Shown in pieces: positions 1 to 10,000 of a stretch of DNA of 64,000 nt. This DNA comes from Marinomonas algarum (lineage in GTDB: Bacteria > Pseudomonadota > Gammaproteobacteria > Pseudomonadales > Marinomonadaceae), in NCBI RefSeq assembly GCF_020532605.1, contig NZ_JAJATW010000001.1, positions 1 through 64,000 on the forward strand. Reading direction: 5' to 3'. Every line of letters begins with the position of its first letter. Position 1 is the stretch's first letter. The notes beneath the pieces were generated by a model. It made no database searches. It was given only the letters and a program-made list of their open reading frames with translations, and was not told where the DNA came from. The translations under genes were made by a program, and so were the position numbers.

Positions 1-207
1 AACGGCTTCGAAGTCGCTTTTGCCGAGGCAAATCAGCCCCAGATAGGTGCGAATGAGATCGATGTTTGCAATGCCATGACGCTTGACGACTGAGCGTGAG
101 GTTTTGGCCAGCGAGGTCTGTTTGTTGAGGCAATGTCCGACCAACGCCAGGCCGCCATGGGGTGTGATAGTCTCGGTTTTAGACTGTTCGAGTTTGAAGG
201 TGCGCAT
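1..207 (-). CDS. IS1380-type transposase, N-terminal fragment (runs off window)
   Basis: This minus-strand reading frame starts with ATG at 207 and is still open at base 1, giving the first 69 residues. The segment HGGLALVGH near residue 17 and the end YLGLICLGKSDFEAV resemble the N-terminus of IS1380-family DDE transposases, which cut and paste their element. It is recognised by memory of the family, so the family call is probable rather than proven. The gene reads out of the window. The element's end should lie between 208 and about 305, next to a truncated permease gene, which suggests insertion into that gene. No inverted repeat could be fixed because the other end is not visible. Confidence 0.6.
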   Translation of the reverse strand, partial: MRTFKLEQSKTETITPHGGLALVGHCLNKQTSLAKTSRSVVKRHGIANIDLIRTYLGLICLGKSDFEAV

Positions 208-305
208 GGAAAAAAGTCACTGTCTGGGTGAACGAAAAGCAGTGGTCATTTTACTGCTTCAGGCCGTATGATTACAGCTCTGCAGGGGTGTGAGAGGGGT
301 TTTAA

Positions 306-752
306 GTCACGGAATCAGGTAAAAGTCCGTTGCCTGAGATAAGAGACACAGAAAAAAACACAACACACAATCGTCTGCTCCGACTGCCAATAGGGTTATT
401 TTTGGGTAGCGTGTCGGTGATATCTGGCACCAGCGGTCAAGCAATATTGACACGACTAAATCGCTGGCAGGGCGTTCTCCCCAGTAAAATCAATGGTTCA
501 ACCGACGGTCTTGCCCTGTTTGCTGCCATCGCCGCGATGGTCGGTTTCTTGTATCCAGCACAGAGTAGTAAGACATTTGACCTTATTGGGTTTGCAGGTG
601 CCGTGCATTTACCCTCTGCCGTCTTATTGGGAATGAGTTATGGACTGGGATACTGGTTTTGCTTAGGGCGTGGTAATACACTGGATAAGCGCGTTTTATC
701 TTTGTGTGTGGCGGTTTACCTGCTGTGCTCATTGGTGCGTTTCTGGTTTTGA
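306..752 (+). pseudogene. TauE/SafE-like permease, C-terminal half only
   Basis: The frame is open from 306 (stop at 303-305) and could start at TTG 330, giving 140 residues. It contains a glycine-rich membrane segment (PIGLFLGSVSVISGTSG), a segment with LALFAAIAAMVGFLYPA, and two further hydrophobic helices ending SLVRFWF. This matches the layout of the second repeat of TauE/SafE anion exporters, which normally have about 250 residues in two repeats. The first repeat is missing and an IS1380-type element begins just upstream, so it is probably a gene cut by IS insertion. No ribosome binding site precedes the TTG. The family call is moderate; the half-size and missing start are seen directly. 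Confidence 0.5.
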
Positions 753-851
753 AACAGATAAAACGATCTAGTTTTAGGCTTTATGAGTAATTACAGTGAT
801 AAGTGTTAAGCTTACGGAAATAATCTAATCATCTTGATTCAAAGGTATGAC

Positions 852-1844
852 ATGAAGAGCACAAGTAATTATGGCGTTTTAATGATGAACCTTGGCACAC
901 CGGACGGGCCAAATACATCGGATGTTCGCCGTTACCTCAGGGAATTTCTTTCTGATAGCCGAGTGGTTGATCTTAACCCCCTGCTGTGGAAGCCTATTTT
1001 AAATTTGGTCATTCTTACCATTCGACCGCCTAAGGTGGCGAAGGTGTATCAGCAGGTTTGGATGGACGAGGGCTCACCCTTGTTGGTGCTTAGCCAACGT
1101 CTTAAGGAAAACGTTAAACTTGCGTTATCTGAAAAAGCCGGTCATGACGTGCCTGTTGAGCTGGCCATGACTTACGGTAACCCAAGTGTTGAAAAAGCCG
1201 CGAACGCATTACGGGCGCAAGGTGTCACCAACATCATTGTCGTGCCAATGTACCCTCAGTTTTCGGCGACCACGACTGCCGCTGCTTATGACCGCTTGAT
1301 GTCTTCGTTAGGTAGATGTCCTCATTGGCCTGCTTTGCAGTTGTTGCATGATTACGCTGATCACCCACTGTATATCAAAGCATTAGCCGATTCTGTCCGC
1401 AGACAATGGGAGAAGCAGGGCGAGCGCCGCCATCTTGTAATGTCTTTCCATGGTATCCCTAAGCGTTATGTGACTAACGGCGATCCTTATGCAAGGCGTT
1501 GCACGACAACCAGTCGCTTGGTTGCAGAAGAGTTAGGGTTAAGTGATGATGAGTGGACGCATGTGTATCAGTCTCGATTTGGTCGTGAAGAATGGTTGAA
1601 GCCTTATGCCGATGCCACGTTAAAGATGTTTCCGTCTCAGGGTATAAAAAGAATCAACGTAATTAGCCCAGCGTTTGCTATCGATTGTATTGAAACACTG
1701 GAAGAGATCACGCTTGAGCTGGGTGACGAATTTAAAGACAACGGTGGTGAAGCGTTTGACTACATTCCCGCTTTGAACGACTCTCCTGAGCAGGTTGCTT
1801 TGTACATGGATCTGATAGAGCAAAACACCAAGCAATGGACGTAA
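852..1844 (+). CDS. hemH: Ferrochelatase
   Basis: Ferrochelatase inserts ferrous iron into protoporphyrin IX, the last step of heme synthesis, at the inner membrane. The protein has 330 residues, the usual bacterial length. It shows the N-terminal GVLMMNLGTP signature, the active-site SFHGIP with its metal-binding histidine, and the ETLEE motif carrying the catalytic glutamate near residue 280. ATG 852 was chosen because AAAGG lies 6 bases upstream; an upstream in-frame TTG at 834 has no such support. The stop overlaps the next gene (HAD phosphatase) by 10 bases, so the two are co-transcribed. hemN lies elsewhere in the window. Confidence 0.93.
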   Translation: MKSTSNYGVLMMNLGTPDGPNTSDVRRYLREFLSDSRVVDLNPLLWKPILNLVILTIRPPKVAKVYQQVWMDEGSPLLVLSQRLKENVKLALSEKAGHDVPVELAMTYGNPSVEKAANALRAQGVTNIIVVPMYPQFSATTTAAAYDRLMSSLGRCPHWPALQLLHDYADHPLYIKALADSVRRQWEKQGERRHLVMSFHGIPKRYVTNGDPYARRCTTTSRLVAEELGLSDDEWTHVYQSRFGREEWLKPYADATLKMFPSQGIKRINVISPAFAIDCIETLEEITLELGDEFKDNGGEAFDYIPALNDSPEQVALYMDLIEQNTKQWT

Positions 1845-2569
1845 CTATGACAAAGCCTGCCGCGCCTATTGTGCGAATCGCATTCGATGCGGACGATACT
1901 TTATGGCGTAATGAAGATATTTTTGCGCATGCTCAGGATGAGTTTATTCGCCTGCTTCTGCCTTATCAGAATGAGGATTTTATTCGTTCGCATTTAGCCG
2001 AGATGCAAATTCATAACTTGGCGCATTTTGGCTACGGCATCAAAGGTTTTACCCTGTCGATGATTGAAACCGCGATCGAATTGACAGAAGGTCGAGTCAC
2101 CGGCAGCGAAATTCACCAGATTATCCAGCTGGCTAAAATCATGCTGGCTTCTCCAGTGGAACTTTTGGAGCATGTTGAGTCTGTGCTGTCTCAACTCAAA
2201 GGTAACTATCAGCTTATGGTCATCACAAAGGGAGATTTGCTCGATCAAGAAAGTAAGCTTGCGCGGTCAGGGATTGTAGATTATTTTGATGATATTGAAA
2301 TTGTCAGTGATAAGAAGGCGTCAACGTACCAACAAATTCTTCAGCGCTATCAATGTTCGGCAGAAAATTTTTTAATGGTAGGGAACTCGCTCAAATCAGA
2401 TATATTACCTGTGTTAGACATAGGTGCTAGAGCGCTGCACATTTCTTACCATACGACATGGGCTCATGAAGAAGTGTCTGACGATATCTTAGGGCAATAC
2501 CCTCAGCTCACGCAGCTGGATGACATGAGCCAATTAATACCTTGGTTATCGCGCGTTTCGTTAAGATAA
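1835..2569 (+). CDS. HAD-superfamily hydrolase
   Basis: A 244-residue HAD phosphatase. Motif I is FDADDTLW near residue 17, motif II is a threonine in VITKGD, and motif III/IV appears as VGNSLKSDI. It probably dephosphorylates a small metabolite, but the substrate cannot be read from sequence. The ATG at 1835 overlaps the end of hemH by 10 bases; an alternative ATG at 1847 would remove the overlap and lose only four residues. Coupling to hemH suggests co-expression, not necessarily a role in heme synthesis. Confidence 0.85.
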   Translation: MDVTMTKPAAPIVRIAFDADDTLWRNEDIFAHAQDEFIRLLLPYQNEDFIRSHLAEMQIHNLAHFGYGIKGFTLSMIETAIELTEGRVTGSEIHQIIQLAKIMLASPVELLEHVESVLSQLKGNYQLMVITKGDLLDQESKLARSGIVDYFDDIEIVSDKKASTYQQILQRYQCSAENFLMVGNSLKSDILPVLDIGARALHISYHTTWAHEEVSDDILGQYPQLTQLDDMSQLIPWLSRVSLR

Positions 2570-2581
2570 AAAGGCCATAAT

Positions 2582-2923
2582 ATGATGAAAGTAAAAAGTG
2601 TTTGTGTTGCCCTGTTGCTTGTTTCTGGCGTGTTACAAGCAGACGACAGTTCAATGGATAAGTCGATCGATAAAGCGAAGGTCACGGCAGAAAATTTTTG
2701 GGAAAAAACCAAAGAGGTGTCTGCAGACTTAGGTGAAAAAGCCTCCGTGCTTGGTGAAAAAGCATCGAAAAGCGCTGGCGAAAACGGAGAGGTCGTTTGG
2801 GAAAAAATGAAAGAAGCCGGATCAGCAACCAAAGAGGGAGCTAAAAAAGGTGTCGACAAGGTCAAAGAATACATCAACGACAGTGATTGCGACAAAGACA
2901 GTCTGTTTTGCTTTAAAGATTAG
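2582..2923 (+). CDS. Secreted amphipathic (LEA-like) small protein
   Basis: A 113-residue protein starting with a short signal peptide (KSVCVALLLVSGVLQA, likely cleaved before DD). The mature part is almost all charged helix with loosely repeated units such as GEKAS, WEKTKEV and WEKMKEAG, about 11 residues apart. This is the pattern of LEA-like or apolipoprotein-like helices. The end (DSDCDKDSLFCF) holds two cysteines that could form a disulfide. It follows the HAD gene by 12 bases, so it may belong to the hemH operon. No function is known to me; binding to envelope lipids or proteins would fit the composition but is inference. Confidence 0.7.
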   Translation: MMKVKSVCVALLLVSGVLQADDSSMDKSIDKAKVTAENFWEKTKEVSADLGEKASVLGEKASKSAGENGEVVWEKMKEAGSATKEGAKKGVDKVKEYINDSDCDKDSLFCFKD

Positions 2924-2944
2924 TCGGGGCGAGACAACCAAGTC

Positions 2945-3451
2945 GTGACTGATTCCGATCGTAATATTCGTCATTCTAACTGGGAACAAGAGTTTCTGGA
3001 GCAAGATGATGCTCGTATTACTGCGGCAAAAGTGCGCTACCGTTGTCCTAAGTGTCAATCTCTATTGCTACTAAAGAAGGGGGCGAAAGGTGACTTTTGG
3101 GGGTGTGAATCTTATCCCTCCTGCGATTACACCGCGAACGATGAGGGGGGAAAGCCGGTTAGAGCGAAACGCTATCTTTGCCCATCTTGCCAGTCACCCT
3201 TGCGCAAAAAAACCTTTAAAGACAACGTATTTTGGGGATGTTCTCGCTACCCTGAATGCAAAGTAACCGTAGAAGATGATAATGGTGTCCCGTCCAGTAC
3301 AAAAAAATACCCTTGCCGATCCTGCGGCCATTATTTAGTAAGAAAAAAAAGTAAAAATGGCTACTTTTGGGGGTGTATTACCTACCCAGTCTGCACAAAT
3401 ACGCTGAATGATGATAACGGCATGCCTGTCCCCAAAAAGAGACGTGGGTAG
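2945..3451 (+). CDS. Triple topoisomerase-type C4 zinc-ribbon protein
   Basis: A 168-residue protein made almost entirely of three repeats of the zinc ribbon found at the C-terminus of topoisomerase I. Each repeat has CPxCxxxL, then FWGC or YFWGC, then YPxC (about residues 34-60, 79-105 and 124-150). Four cysteines per repeat are intact. No topoisomerase catalytic domain is present, so this is a free-standing zinc-ribbon protein, presumably binding single-stranded DNA or RNA. It starts with GTG 21 bases after the previous gene. Its stop codon lies inside the loop of a strong terminator hairpin. Confidence 0.8.
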   Translation: MTDSDRNIRHSNWEQEFLEQDDARITAAKVRYRCPKCQSLLLLKKGAKGDFWGCESYPSCDYTANDEGGKPVRAKRYLCPSCQSPLRKKTFKDNVFWGCSRYPECKVTVEDDNGVPSSTKKYPCRSCGHYLVRKKSKNGYFWGCITYPVCTNTLNDDNGMPVPKKRRG

Positions 3452-3463
3452 TCTCTTTTTGGG
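3431..3463 (+). terminator. Intrinsic terminator after the zinc-ribbon gene
   Basis: Perfect 13-base arms CCCAAAAAGAGAC (3431-3443) and GTCTCTTTTTGGG (3451-3463) enclose a 7-base loop that carries the stop codon of the zinc-ribbon gene. The stem itself holds a T run, and a second T run follows at 3471-3476. The next gene is convergent, so the hairpin may stop transcription from both sides. Confidence 0.7.
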
Positions 3464-3488
3464 CATGTAATTTTTTGGACATGCAGTA

Positions 3489-4394
3489 TCAATGGTTATG
3501 TTCAATTTGTTGCAGCGCTAGGGCAATGTCTGGGTAAGAAAAATCAAACCCTTGTTTTTCCAATCGCTTTGGAATGATTTGTGGCCCTTCTGTTAATAAA
3601 CTTGCCATTTCTCCAAAAATCAATGTCAGTAACCATTTTGGTGTGGGTAACAAAGCAGGTCGACCTAATGCTGAGCCGTAGGCCTTTGCAAAGTCTTTTT
3701 GTTTAACCAGCTGTGGTGCGACCAAGTTGTATACACCCTGATAATCGGAATCTGTCACTGCAGACAAAATAGCCTTAACAACGTCTTGTATATGAATCCA
3801 AGCAAACCATTGATCGCCACCCGCAATAGGGCCGCCGCCACCTAGTTTGAAGGGAAGGCGCATTTTCTCAAGCGCACCGCCCTTGCCCAAGACGACACCC
3901 AAACGATAGATCACCACACGGGTTTGAGCACTTTCAAAGGCTTTAGCAGACGCCTCCCATGCCTTACATAGGTCATGGGCAAAGCCAGACTCGGGCAGTG
4001 TGTCTTCATCGAAAATACCGTCTTTAGACACACCATAAAAGCCAATTGCCGACATGGATACGACCACAGAAGGTGGATGCTTTAAAGAAGCACGTACGGC
4101 ATCCGTGAGGGTTACTCGACTTTCATGTAACTCGTGCTTGCGCTTTTCAGTCCAGGGTTTACTGGCAATATTTTCGCCTGCAAGATTAATGAACACATCT
4201 ATTTTGGCATCCAGATTGGGCAATGTGTCTAGGGTGACCTGAGTGATATCCGCGCTAAGGTTGGGTTTTATTGCCCTTACTAACGCATAAATTTTGTGAT
4301 TGCCTAATGAAAGGGGGTGAGAAGAATTCTGAGAAAGTGTCTCCAGTAGAGACTGCCCAATAAACCCTGTCGCGCCGGATAAAAGTATGTTCAT
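3489..4394 (-). CDS. yfcH: TIGR01777-family epimerase (SDR fold), YfcH-like
   Basis: A 301-residue member of the extended short-chain dehydrogenase family TIGR01777. The NAD(P)-binding motif GATGFIG is at residues 7-13, NLAGENIASKPW follows near 70, and the C-terminal DUF1731-like part (LPTPKWLLTLIFGEMASLLTEG) is present. Family members are predicted nucleotide-sugar epimerases or reductases; the substrate is not established. It is convergent to the zinc-ribbon gene and its ATG is preceded by a 178-base region shared with the divergent chelatase gene. Confidence 0.88.
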   Translation of the reverse strand: MNILLSGATGFIGQSLLETLSQNSSHPLSLGNHKIYALVRAIKPNLSADITQVTLDTLPNLDAKIDVFINLAGENIASKPWTEKRKHELHESRVTLTDAVRASLKHPPSVVVSMSAIGFYGVSKDGIFDEDTLPESGFAHDLCKAWEASAKAFESAQTRVVIYRLGVVLGKGGALEKMRLPFKLGGGGPIAGGDQWFAWIHIQDVVKAILSAVTDSDYQGVYNLVAPQLVKQKDFAKAYGSALGRPALLPTPKWLLTLIFGEMASLLTEGPQIIPKRLEKQGFDFSYPDIALALQQIEHNH

Positions 4395-4571
4395 TCCATG
4401 ACCTTATGTAGACTGTGGAGGTTAAAATATTACGTAGAAACAAAGAAATAGGATCAGTCTGCCACTTTTTCCCATCACACTGTTACTGTACCAGTTTTTT
4501 TCTTAATAAAGACCAGAAGATTATAAGCTTTTTTCCTCCGCACCTTCTTTTTCTATCAGAGGATAGATAAA

Positions 4572-4979
4572 ATGACGCATCAAGAAACATTAGGTATCAA
4601 AATGCTACGTAAAGAATACGATCACATCATACTTCTTGCACATGGAAGCCCGGATATTCGTTGGAAAGAGCCGTTTGAAACGCTTTACCAGCAGGTCACT
4701 GAGGCCTACGGCGCAGAACAGGTCAGTCTTGCTTATATGGAGCTCACCACACCTTCCCTTGAAGACGTGGTTGAACAACTTGATCCAACACACAAACACA
4801 TTGCCGTATTGCCTCTTTTCTTAGCTGTGGGTCGTCACTTGAGACGCGATGTGCCGGCTCAGATTACGGCATTACAAACCGATCAATTGCAAATCACCTT
4901 ACTGCCACCTATCGGTGATGACGACCTTGTAAAGCAAGCGATGCAAACGGTTGTCGCCACGCATCTTGGTAAAGTTTAG
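4572..4979 (+). CDS. CbiX/SirB-type sirohydrochlorin chelatase, single domain
   Basis: A 135-residue class II chelatase domain that should insert cobalt or iron into sirohydrochlorin (siroheme or cobalamin routes). The N-terminal motif IILLAHGSPD supplies the metal-binding histidine, and PLFLAVGRHLRRD supplies the second histidine region. The length is that of a short CbiX (CbiXS) rather than the two-domain form. The ATG at 4572 is preceded by AGAGGA about 8 bases away. It is followed closely by the condensin operon, and the functions look unrelated. Confidence 0.8.
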   Translation: MTHQETLGIKMLRKEYDHIILLAHGSPDIRWKEPFETLYQQVTEAYGAEQVSLAYMELTTPSLEDVVEQLDPTHKHIAVLPLFLAVGRHLRRDVPAQITALQTDQLQITLLPPIGDDDLVKQAMQTVVATHLGKV

Positions 4980-5015
4980 CCATGTGTGTTGTTATCCATG
5001 GCTGGAGCCCACTTA

Positions 5016-6413
5016 ATGCTATTTAAACATTTGCCAGATGAGCTCTTTCAGGCATTGAGCGGTTCCAACAAGACCTTGATTGAAGCCGTTCTGATTGATT
5101 TAGCCGATATCTTTTATGATCATGCGGATGATCCTATTAAAGACAAATCCGTCATCATTGAGTCAATTGAAGACACCTTGCACAAGCTAGACACATTAGC
5201 CTGGCATGACGATCAAAAAGAGTCCTTTGATTCGCCTAAAACAATTCATGATTACGCTTTAAGAATCTACCATCGCCTCGTAAGCACAGGCTGGCTGGTC
5301 GAAGAGCAAGAGTTGTATCGTGTTAGTGTTTTGATGACGCCACAAATTTCTATGTTGCTCAAAGCCTTGATTGAAATCAGTCATCACGGCAAGCGCAATT
5401 ACGGTGCCACTGTATTAAGTATCCTAAGCAATCTTGAGTCTGTTGCGAATCACCCAACAGAAAGGGGAGTGACGCTCAGTCAGTCTGCCGAAGCGGCACG
5501 GGATTTTTCGGCGCACTTAAATCAGATTTTGCTTGGTATTCGCAGTCTACAATTAGAGTTGTTTGAAAGTCGTGACCCAAAGGCCATTGTCGCTGGGTTC
5601 TTTGATCTTTTTGTGGAAGGCATTCTCATTACTGACTACAAGACGCTCAAAACCAGTAACAACCCCTTTCGTTTTAGGCGACAAATCTTAGAGCTGACCC
5701 ATGCTTTTTTAAGCGATCTCGATGTACTAGACAATATCGCTCAGTGCTATGCCGACCAGCAGCTTATTTCTATGGACAAAGCCAAGGCCATGGTGGAGAA
5801 GGATTGTCGAGACATCATACAGACCTTTAGCAATATTGAACAACGGTTGGAGCGGATAGACGAATACCGCTATCGTCTCGAAAAACGTGCAGCAGACACG
5901 GCTCGATATATGGACAGCTCTCGCCCCGGTATGGCCAATAAAATCGCAGGGATTATCTCTGATGCCGCTAAATTTGATGCTCCACCCGTATTGAAGGGCA
6001 TGATTGGCAGTCGCTTTATTGGTGTTGCATCAGCAGCGCAGCCCTCCAAACGACGTGAACCGCCACCACCTCGTATTATGACGCCTGCAGAAGTCTCTGC
6101 TGAAGCCATCAAAGTACGTGATCAACAACGCCGATTCCATGAAGCCCGCCAAGTAACATTGCCTAAAATGGAAAGTTATCTGGAAAAGCAGCTCTCTAAC
6201 AATCCCAGCAAACACATTCTTGATTTCACGATTGAGTCAGTTGAAGACTTTGTATGCTTTGACCATCTGCGTTACGTTGGGTCACTTGGTGTCAGCGCTA
6301 AGAAGATTGAAGACGCTTTTGAAATACAGTTTACACATCGTTATCTAGACGTACACAGCTTCGTTGAATGTCGCGAATTTACGGTCGTGCGTAGGAGTAA
6401 AGCACCATGTTAA
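5016..6413 (+). CDS. mksF: MksF, kleisin-like subunit of the MksBEF condensin
   Basis: First gene of a three-gene SMC-like condensin operon. By analogy with MksBEF/JetA, it is the kleisin-like subunit that bridges the two MksB heads. The ATG at 5016 was chosen because GGAG lies 8 bases upstream; in-frame GTG 4986 and ATG 4998 are possible but less supported. The 465 residues are mostly helical, with a C-terminal winged-helix-like part (DFVCFDHLRYVGSL). The stop overlaps mksE by 7 bases. Identification rests on operon structure and the size match to MksF. Confidence 0.85.
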   Translation: MLFKHLPDELFQALSGSNKTLIEAVLIDLADIFYDHADDPIKDKSVIIESIEDTLHKLDTLAWHDDQKESFDSPKTIHDYALRIYHRLVSTGWLVEEQELYRVSVLMTPQISMLLKALIEISHHGKRNYGATVLSILSNLESVANHPTERGVTLSQSAEAARDFSAHLNQILLGIRSLQLELFESRDPKAIVAGFFDLFVEGILITDYKTLKTSNNPFRFRRQILELTHAFLSDLDVLDNIAQCYADQQLISMDKAKAMVEKDCRDIIQTFSNIEQRLERIDEYRYRLEKRAADTARYMDSSRPGMANKIAGIISDAAKFDAPPVLKGMIGSRFIGVASAAQPSKRREPPPPRIMTPAEVSAEAIKVRDQQRRFHEARQVTLPKMESYLEKQLSNNPSKHILDFTIESVEDFVCFDHLRYVGSLGVSAKKIEDAFEIQFTHRYLDVHSFVECREFTVVRRSKAPC

Positions 6414-7051
6414 AAGAGTTAAAAAAAGTGGTTGAAGAGTCTGGAAAAGACGTAGAAGAGTTTCAGCATACAGCCAATTTCGTATTAGCCAATCAATTCG
6501 CCAGTGCCTATAAGCATGGTCAGCGTAAACATTATTTGTTGCTTGAGTCCTATCAGGAGTATTTTGACCGTTTGTTTTCCGCGTTAGGCATGAAATTATA
6601 CATCAACGAAAACGAGCGTTTGGCTGGCGTATTGCCGATTCAAAAGGAAGCGTTTGTAAGACTGAAAACCGATGAAACGCTGTTCCTATTGATACTCCGC
6701 CAGATCTATGAAGAAAAGATAGAAAACTTTGAAGTGGATAATGGTTTCGTAGCAAGCAACACCCGTACTATCCTTGATCGTTTTGTGCAGTTGGTCAAAC
6801 GTGATGTACCTAACGAGACCCGTTTCAAAGATATTTTGGCTTTGTTAAGCCGTCACGGTGTGTTAATTCGTGGCAAAACGTACGAAGAAGACAGTAAAAA
6901 CCAAATCATTAATATTACGCCTGTGGTGAGATTGATCGTGACTGAAGCGTATCTGCGCCAGTTAGAGTCGTTCAACGGTTCCGATCCCGATGAAGACGAT
7001 ATTGAAGAAGATTCAGACACCCAACAAGATGTTAATCAGGACGAAGGCTAA
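6407..7051 (+). CDS. mksE: MksE, condensin accessory subunit (DUF4194)
   Basis: A 214-residue protein of the MksE/JetB type, expected to bind the kleisin MksF as paired winged-helix units. The core, roughly residues 20-185, contains RQIYEEKIENFEVDNG and FKDILALLSRHGVLI. The last 25 residues are very acidic (DPDEDDIEEDSDTQQD) and probably disordered. It overlaps mksF by 7 bases and mksB begins 3 bases after it, so all three genes are translated from one message. Confidence 0.87.
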   Translation: MLKELKKVVEESGKDVEEFQHTANFVLANQFASAYKHGQRKHYLLLESYQEYFDRLFSALGMKLYINENERLAGVLPIQKEAFVRLKTDETLFLLILRQIYEEKIENFEVDNGFVASNTRTILDRFVQLVKRDVPNETRFKDILALLSRHGVLIRGKTYEEDSKNQIINITPVVRLIVTEAYLRQLESFNGSDPDEDDIEEDSDTQQDVNQDEG

Positions 7052-7054
7052 TCA

Positions 7055-10000
7055 ATGAAAAAGTTAAATCGAATCGTATTGGTGAATTGGTACCTGTTGG
7101 GCGCAGAAGAGATTGATATTCGAGGTAATACTGCGATTATCGGGCCCACCGGGTCAGGTAAGTCGTCATTGTTGGATGCCATTCAGACGGTTTTGACCGG
7201 GGCGAGCAAGCGACACCTAAATTATAATGCCAGTGCCAATGACGGCAAAGCCAGCGGTCGTAGCATTCGTTCCTATATTCTTGGCATGATAGATTCAGGT
7301 CAAGCGAATGCAAAAGTGTTTGGTACGCAGCCTAGAGAAGATGCGGTGAGCTACTTGGCACTTGTCTTTGAAGACAGCATAACGCAAAAAGAGTCCACCG
7401 TCGGTTTGGCATTGAGTGCGTCCTTGGCGTCTCCAGAAGAAGATGTGTTGGGGCGTTTTGTGTTGTCTAATGTCGGCGTCAGAAAAACAGACTTTATTGA
7501 CCAAATGGACGGTAAGAGTTATCAAGCAAAGCCTTGGATTGATGTGCGGGAGGCCATGAAAAAGAATTGCCTCGATCCTTACATTAAATCAGGCAGTGCG
7601 TCGGCGACTCAATACATTAATCGTTACCTCGAAGAGTTGAGTCCAAGTAACGACAAATTGATCACGTTGGACGGTTTTTTAAAGAATTTTAAAAATGCGT
7701 TGAAATTTGTTCCCATTGCGTCACCCACTCGCTTTGTCCAAGACTTTGTATTGGCAGAAGCGCCTTTGCAAATCGGGGCGTATCAGAAATCCCTTAATGA
7801 GTATCGTCAGTTAGAAGCCAAGACACTTGAAGTGTCTAAGCGCATTGATGATCTTGTACTGATTCAGCAAGACTGCGGCAAAAAGCACCAGCAAGAACAA
7901 AGTTCGGTGAATTATCAATGGATTGCGACCGAGGCACGTTTTGATGAGCTAGGCAGCAAACAAGACGATATTCAAGATCAATACGAGTTGCAAAAAGAGC
8001 GTGAAGAAGAAATAGACGAAGAATTGGCCACGCAAGGCAGTCTAATTAAGCAGCTGCAAAGCCAATTGTTGCGTTTTGAGCAGCAATACGAGCACTCCGA
8101 TGTTGGTCTTAAACTTCAGCAGCTTGAGCAAAGTAAAAAGCTGCTTGTGTTGCAGGGGCAACAAGATCAAAAAGCCATTTTACAGGTACGTCAGCTGACG
8201 TTACTGCTGTCCTCTTTGTTGGCATTTGAAGATCTGTTAACTCAAGACACCGTCGATGTTATTAAACGCTTTGCTGAGTTCGATGGTCTGATCACGGAAG
8301 AGGGTCGAGTTGAGGGAAACCTTAAACCGTTAACGCAACAGCTTATTGCCCTGAATGCTCTATTAGACGCTGAAAAGTCAGCGGTATTCGGACAGCGTTC
8401 TGTGTTGCACCGTAATATTTTGAACCTCAAAGACGAATGCAAGCAGTTAGAGTCAGATGTTTCTTCCTTAAAAGGAGGTGTGAGTCCGCTCTCTCAAAAC
8501 ACCAAACGTTTAATCGCTTTGCTCGCTGATGCGCAAATCACCGCAACGCCCTTGAGCCACTTAGCGGAAGTGGTTGATCGCAGGTGGCAAGATGCCATAG
8601 AAGGTTACCTTGGTTCACAGCGGGAAGCCTTAATTGTTGAGCCGGAGGACGCCGAAGAAGCCATTCGCATCTTTCGTGCTCACCGTCGCCAATTAATGGG
8701 GTGTCGTGTTATTGATACCACACAGACACGGCTTTGGTTGAACCGCGGTGATCAGCATTCTGCGTTACGTTTTATCCGTTGCAGTAATGATCACGCTCAA
8801 GCGTATTTGAATCGTCGTCTTGGCGGTATCAAGCCGGTTGAAACAGAGCGAGAACTGCTGCGTGAAGACAGTGCGATGACCGCTGATGGCATGTTAAAAC
8901 TGTCCGGTACCATTTCGACGATTCGATTTGTTCCTCATATGATGGTTGGCATTAATACGGAAGGAATGCGTGAGTCGAGAGAAAAACAACTCATGGCGTT
9001 AAGTTCTGAATTGGCTGGCTTCTTAAAAGCAGACCAACGCCTTGAGCAAGCAGATACTTTGCTCGGTCGTGTGATGGCAAATAACCAGTTTGATACAGAG
9101 GCGCTCAGCGGCGCCAGTCATACTTTGACCCGACTCGCTCAAGAGTTGGAATCGGTTGAGGCAGAAATCGCACAATTACAAAAGCATGATGACACTGAGC
9201 TTCAAGAACGTATTGAAGCCCTTAAGGTACGCATTGCAAACGTAGAGTTGGAACAAAAGAAGCTTGATCGAGAGCGCCAACAAATTGCCGAGCAATTTGG
9301 TTCCTTGAATACTCAAAAAAGTCAGCTAAGTTCTGCGCTATCGACTTTGGATGAAGAACGTAATCGTCTAACCTCTCATCCTAATTATGATGCTGAATAC
9401 GCCAGCGAACGTTATGCTTTGTTAGAAAATAGCATGGTAAATGGAGCAGCCATCTATAAAGAAGCCATGAGCCGAGCGGAAAGGGCGAGCGATAAGGCGC
9501 GTGGTTTTGATCAAAAAGTGCGTAAAGAAGTCGCTGACCACTATGCTAAATATCATCAAGCGAACTTAGACAACGACATACAACTGGACTATTTGGATTC
9601 TAAATTTGAAGAGTTTGAGCAGTATGTCTGTTATCAAATCAAGGTGCTGAGTGAGACAGAATTAGCAAAATACGCAAAACGTGCTGAGTCAGCCCGTAAA
9701 GAAGCAGAAGAGACTTTCCGATCTGATTACGTATCAAAACTTAAAGACTCACTTGATCAGGTCGCGCACATTATTCGAGAGCTTAACCACAGTCTGAAGC
9801 GTCGGCCTTTTAATCAGGAAATCTATCAGTTCCGTTTTTACCCAAATGGGGATATGAAAGATATTTTACAACTGGTTGAGCGTTTTAGCTCTCAGGATCA
9901 GGCTCATGTAGGCAGCTTATTTGATATTAGTGCCAGTGAAGATCCTGATCATATTAGAGCCATAGAAACCATACAGGCACTCATTTCAGATGAAGAGAAG

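Noticed and set aside
2503-2895. Minus-strand 130-residue frame across the secreted protein gene
   Set aside because: It is the antisense shadow of the signal-peptide protein and has no start context or family features.
5870-6215. Overlapping minus-strand frames inside mksF
   Set aside because: They have arginine- and glycine-rich composition typical of antisense shadows and lie wholly inside a supported gene.
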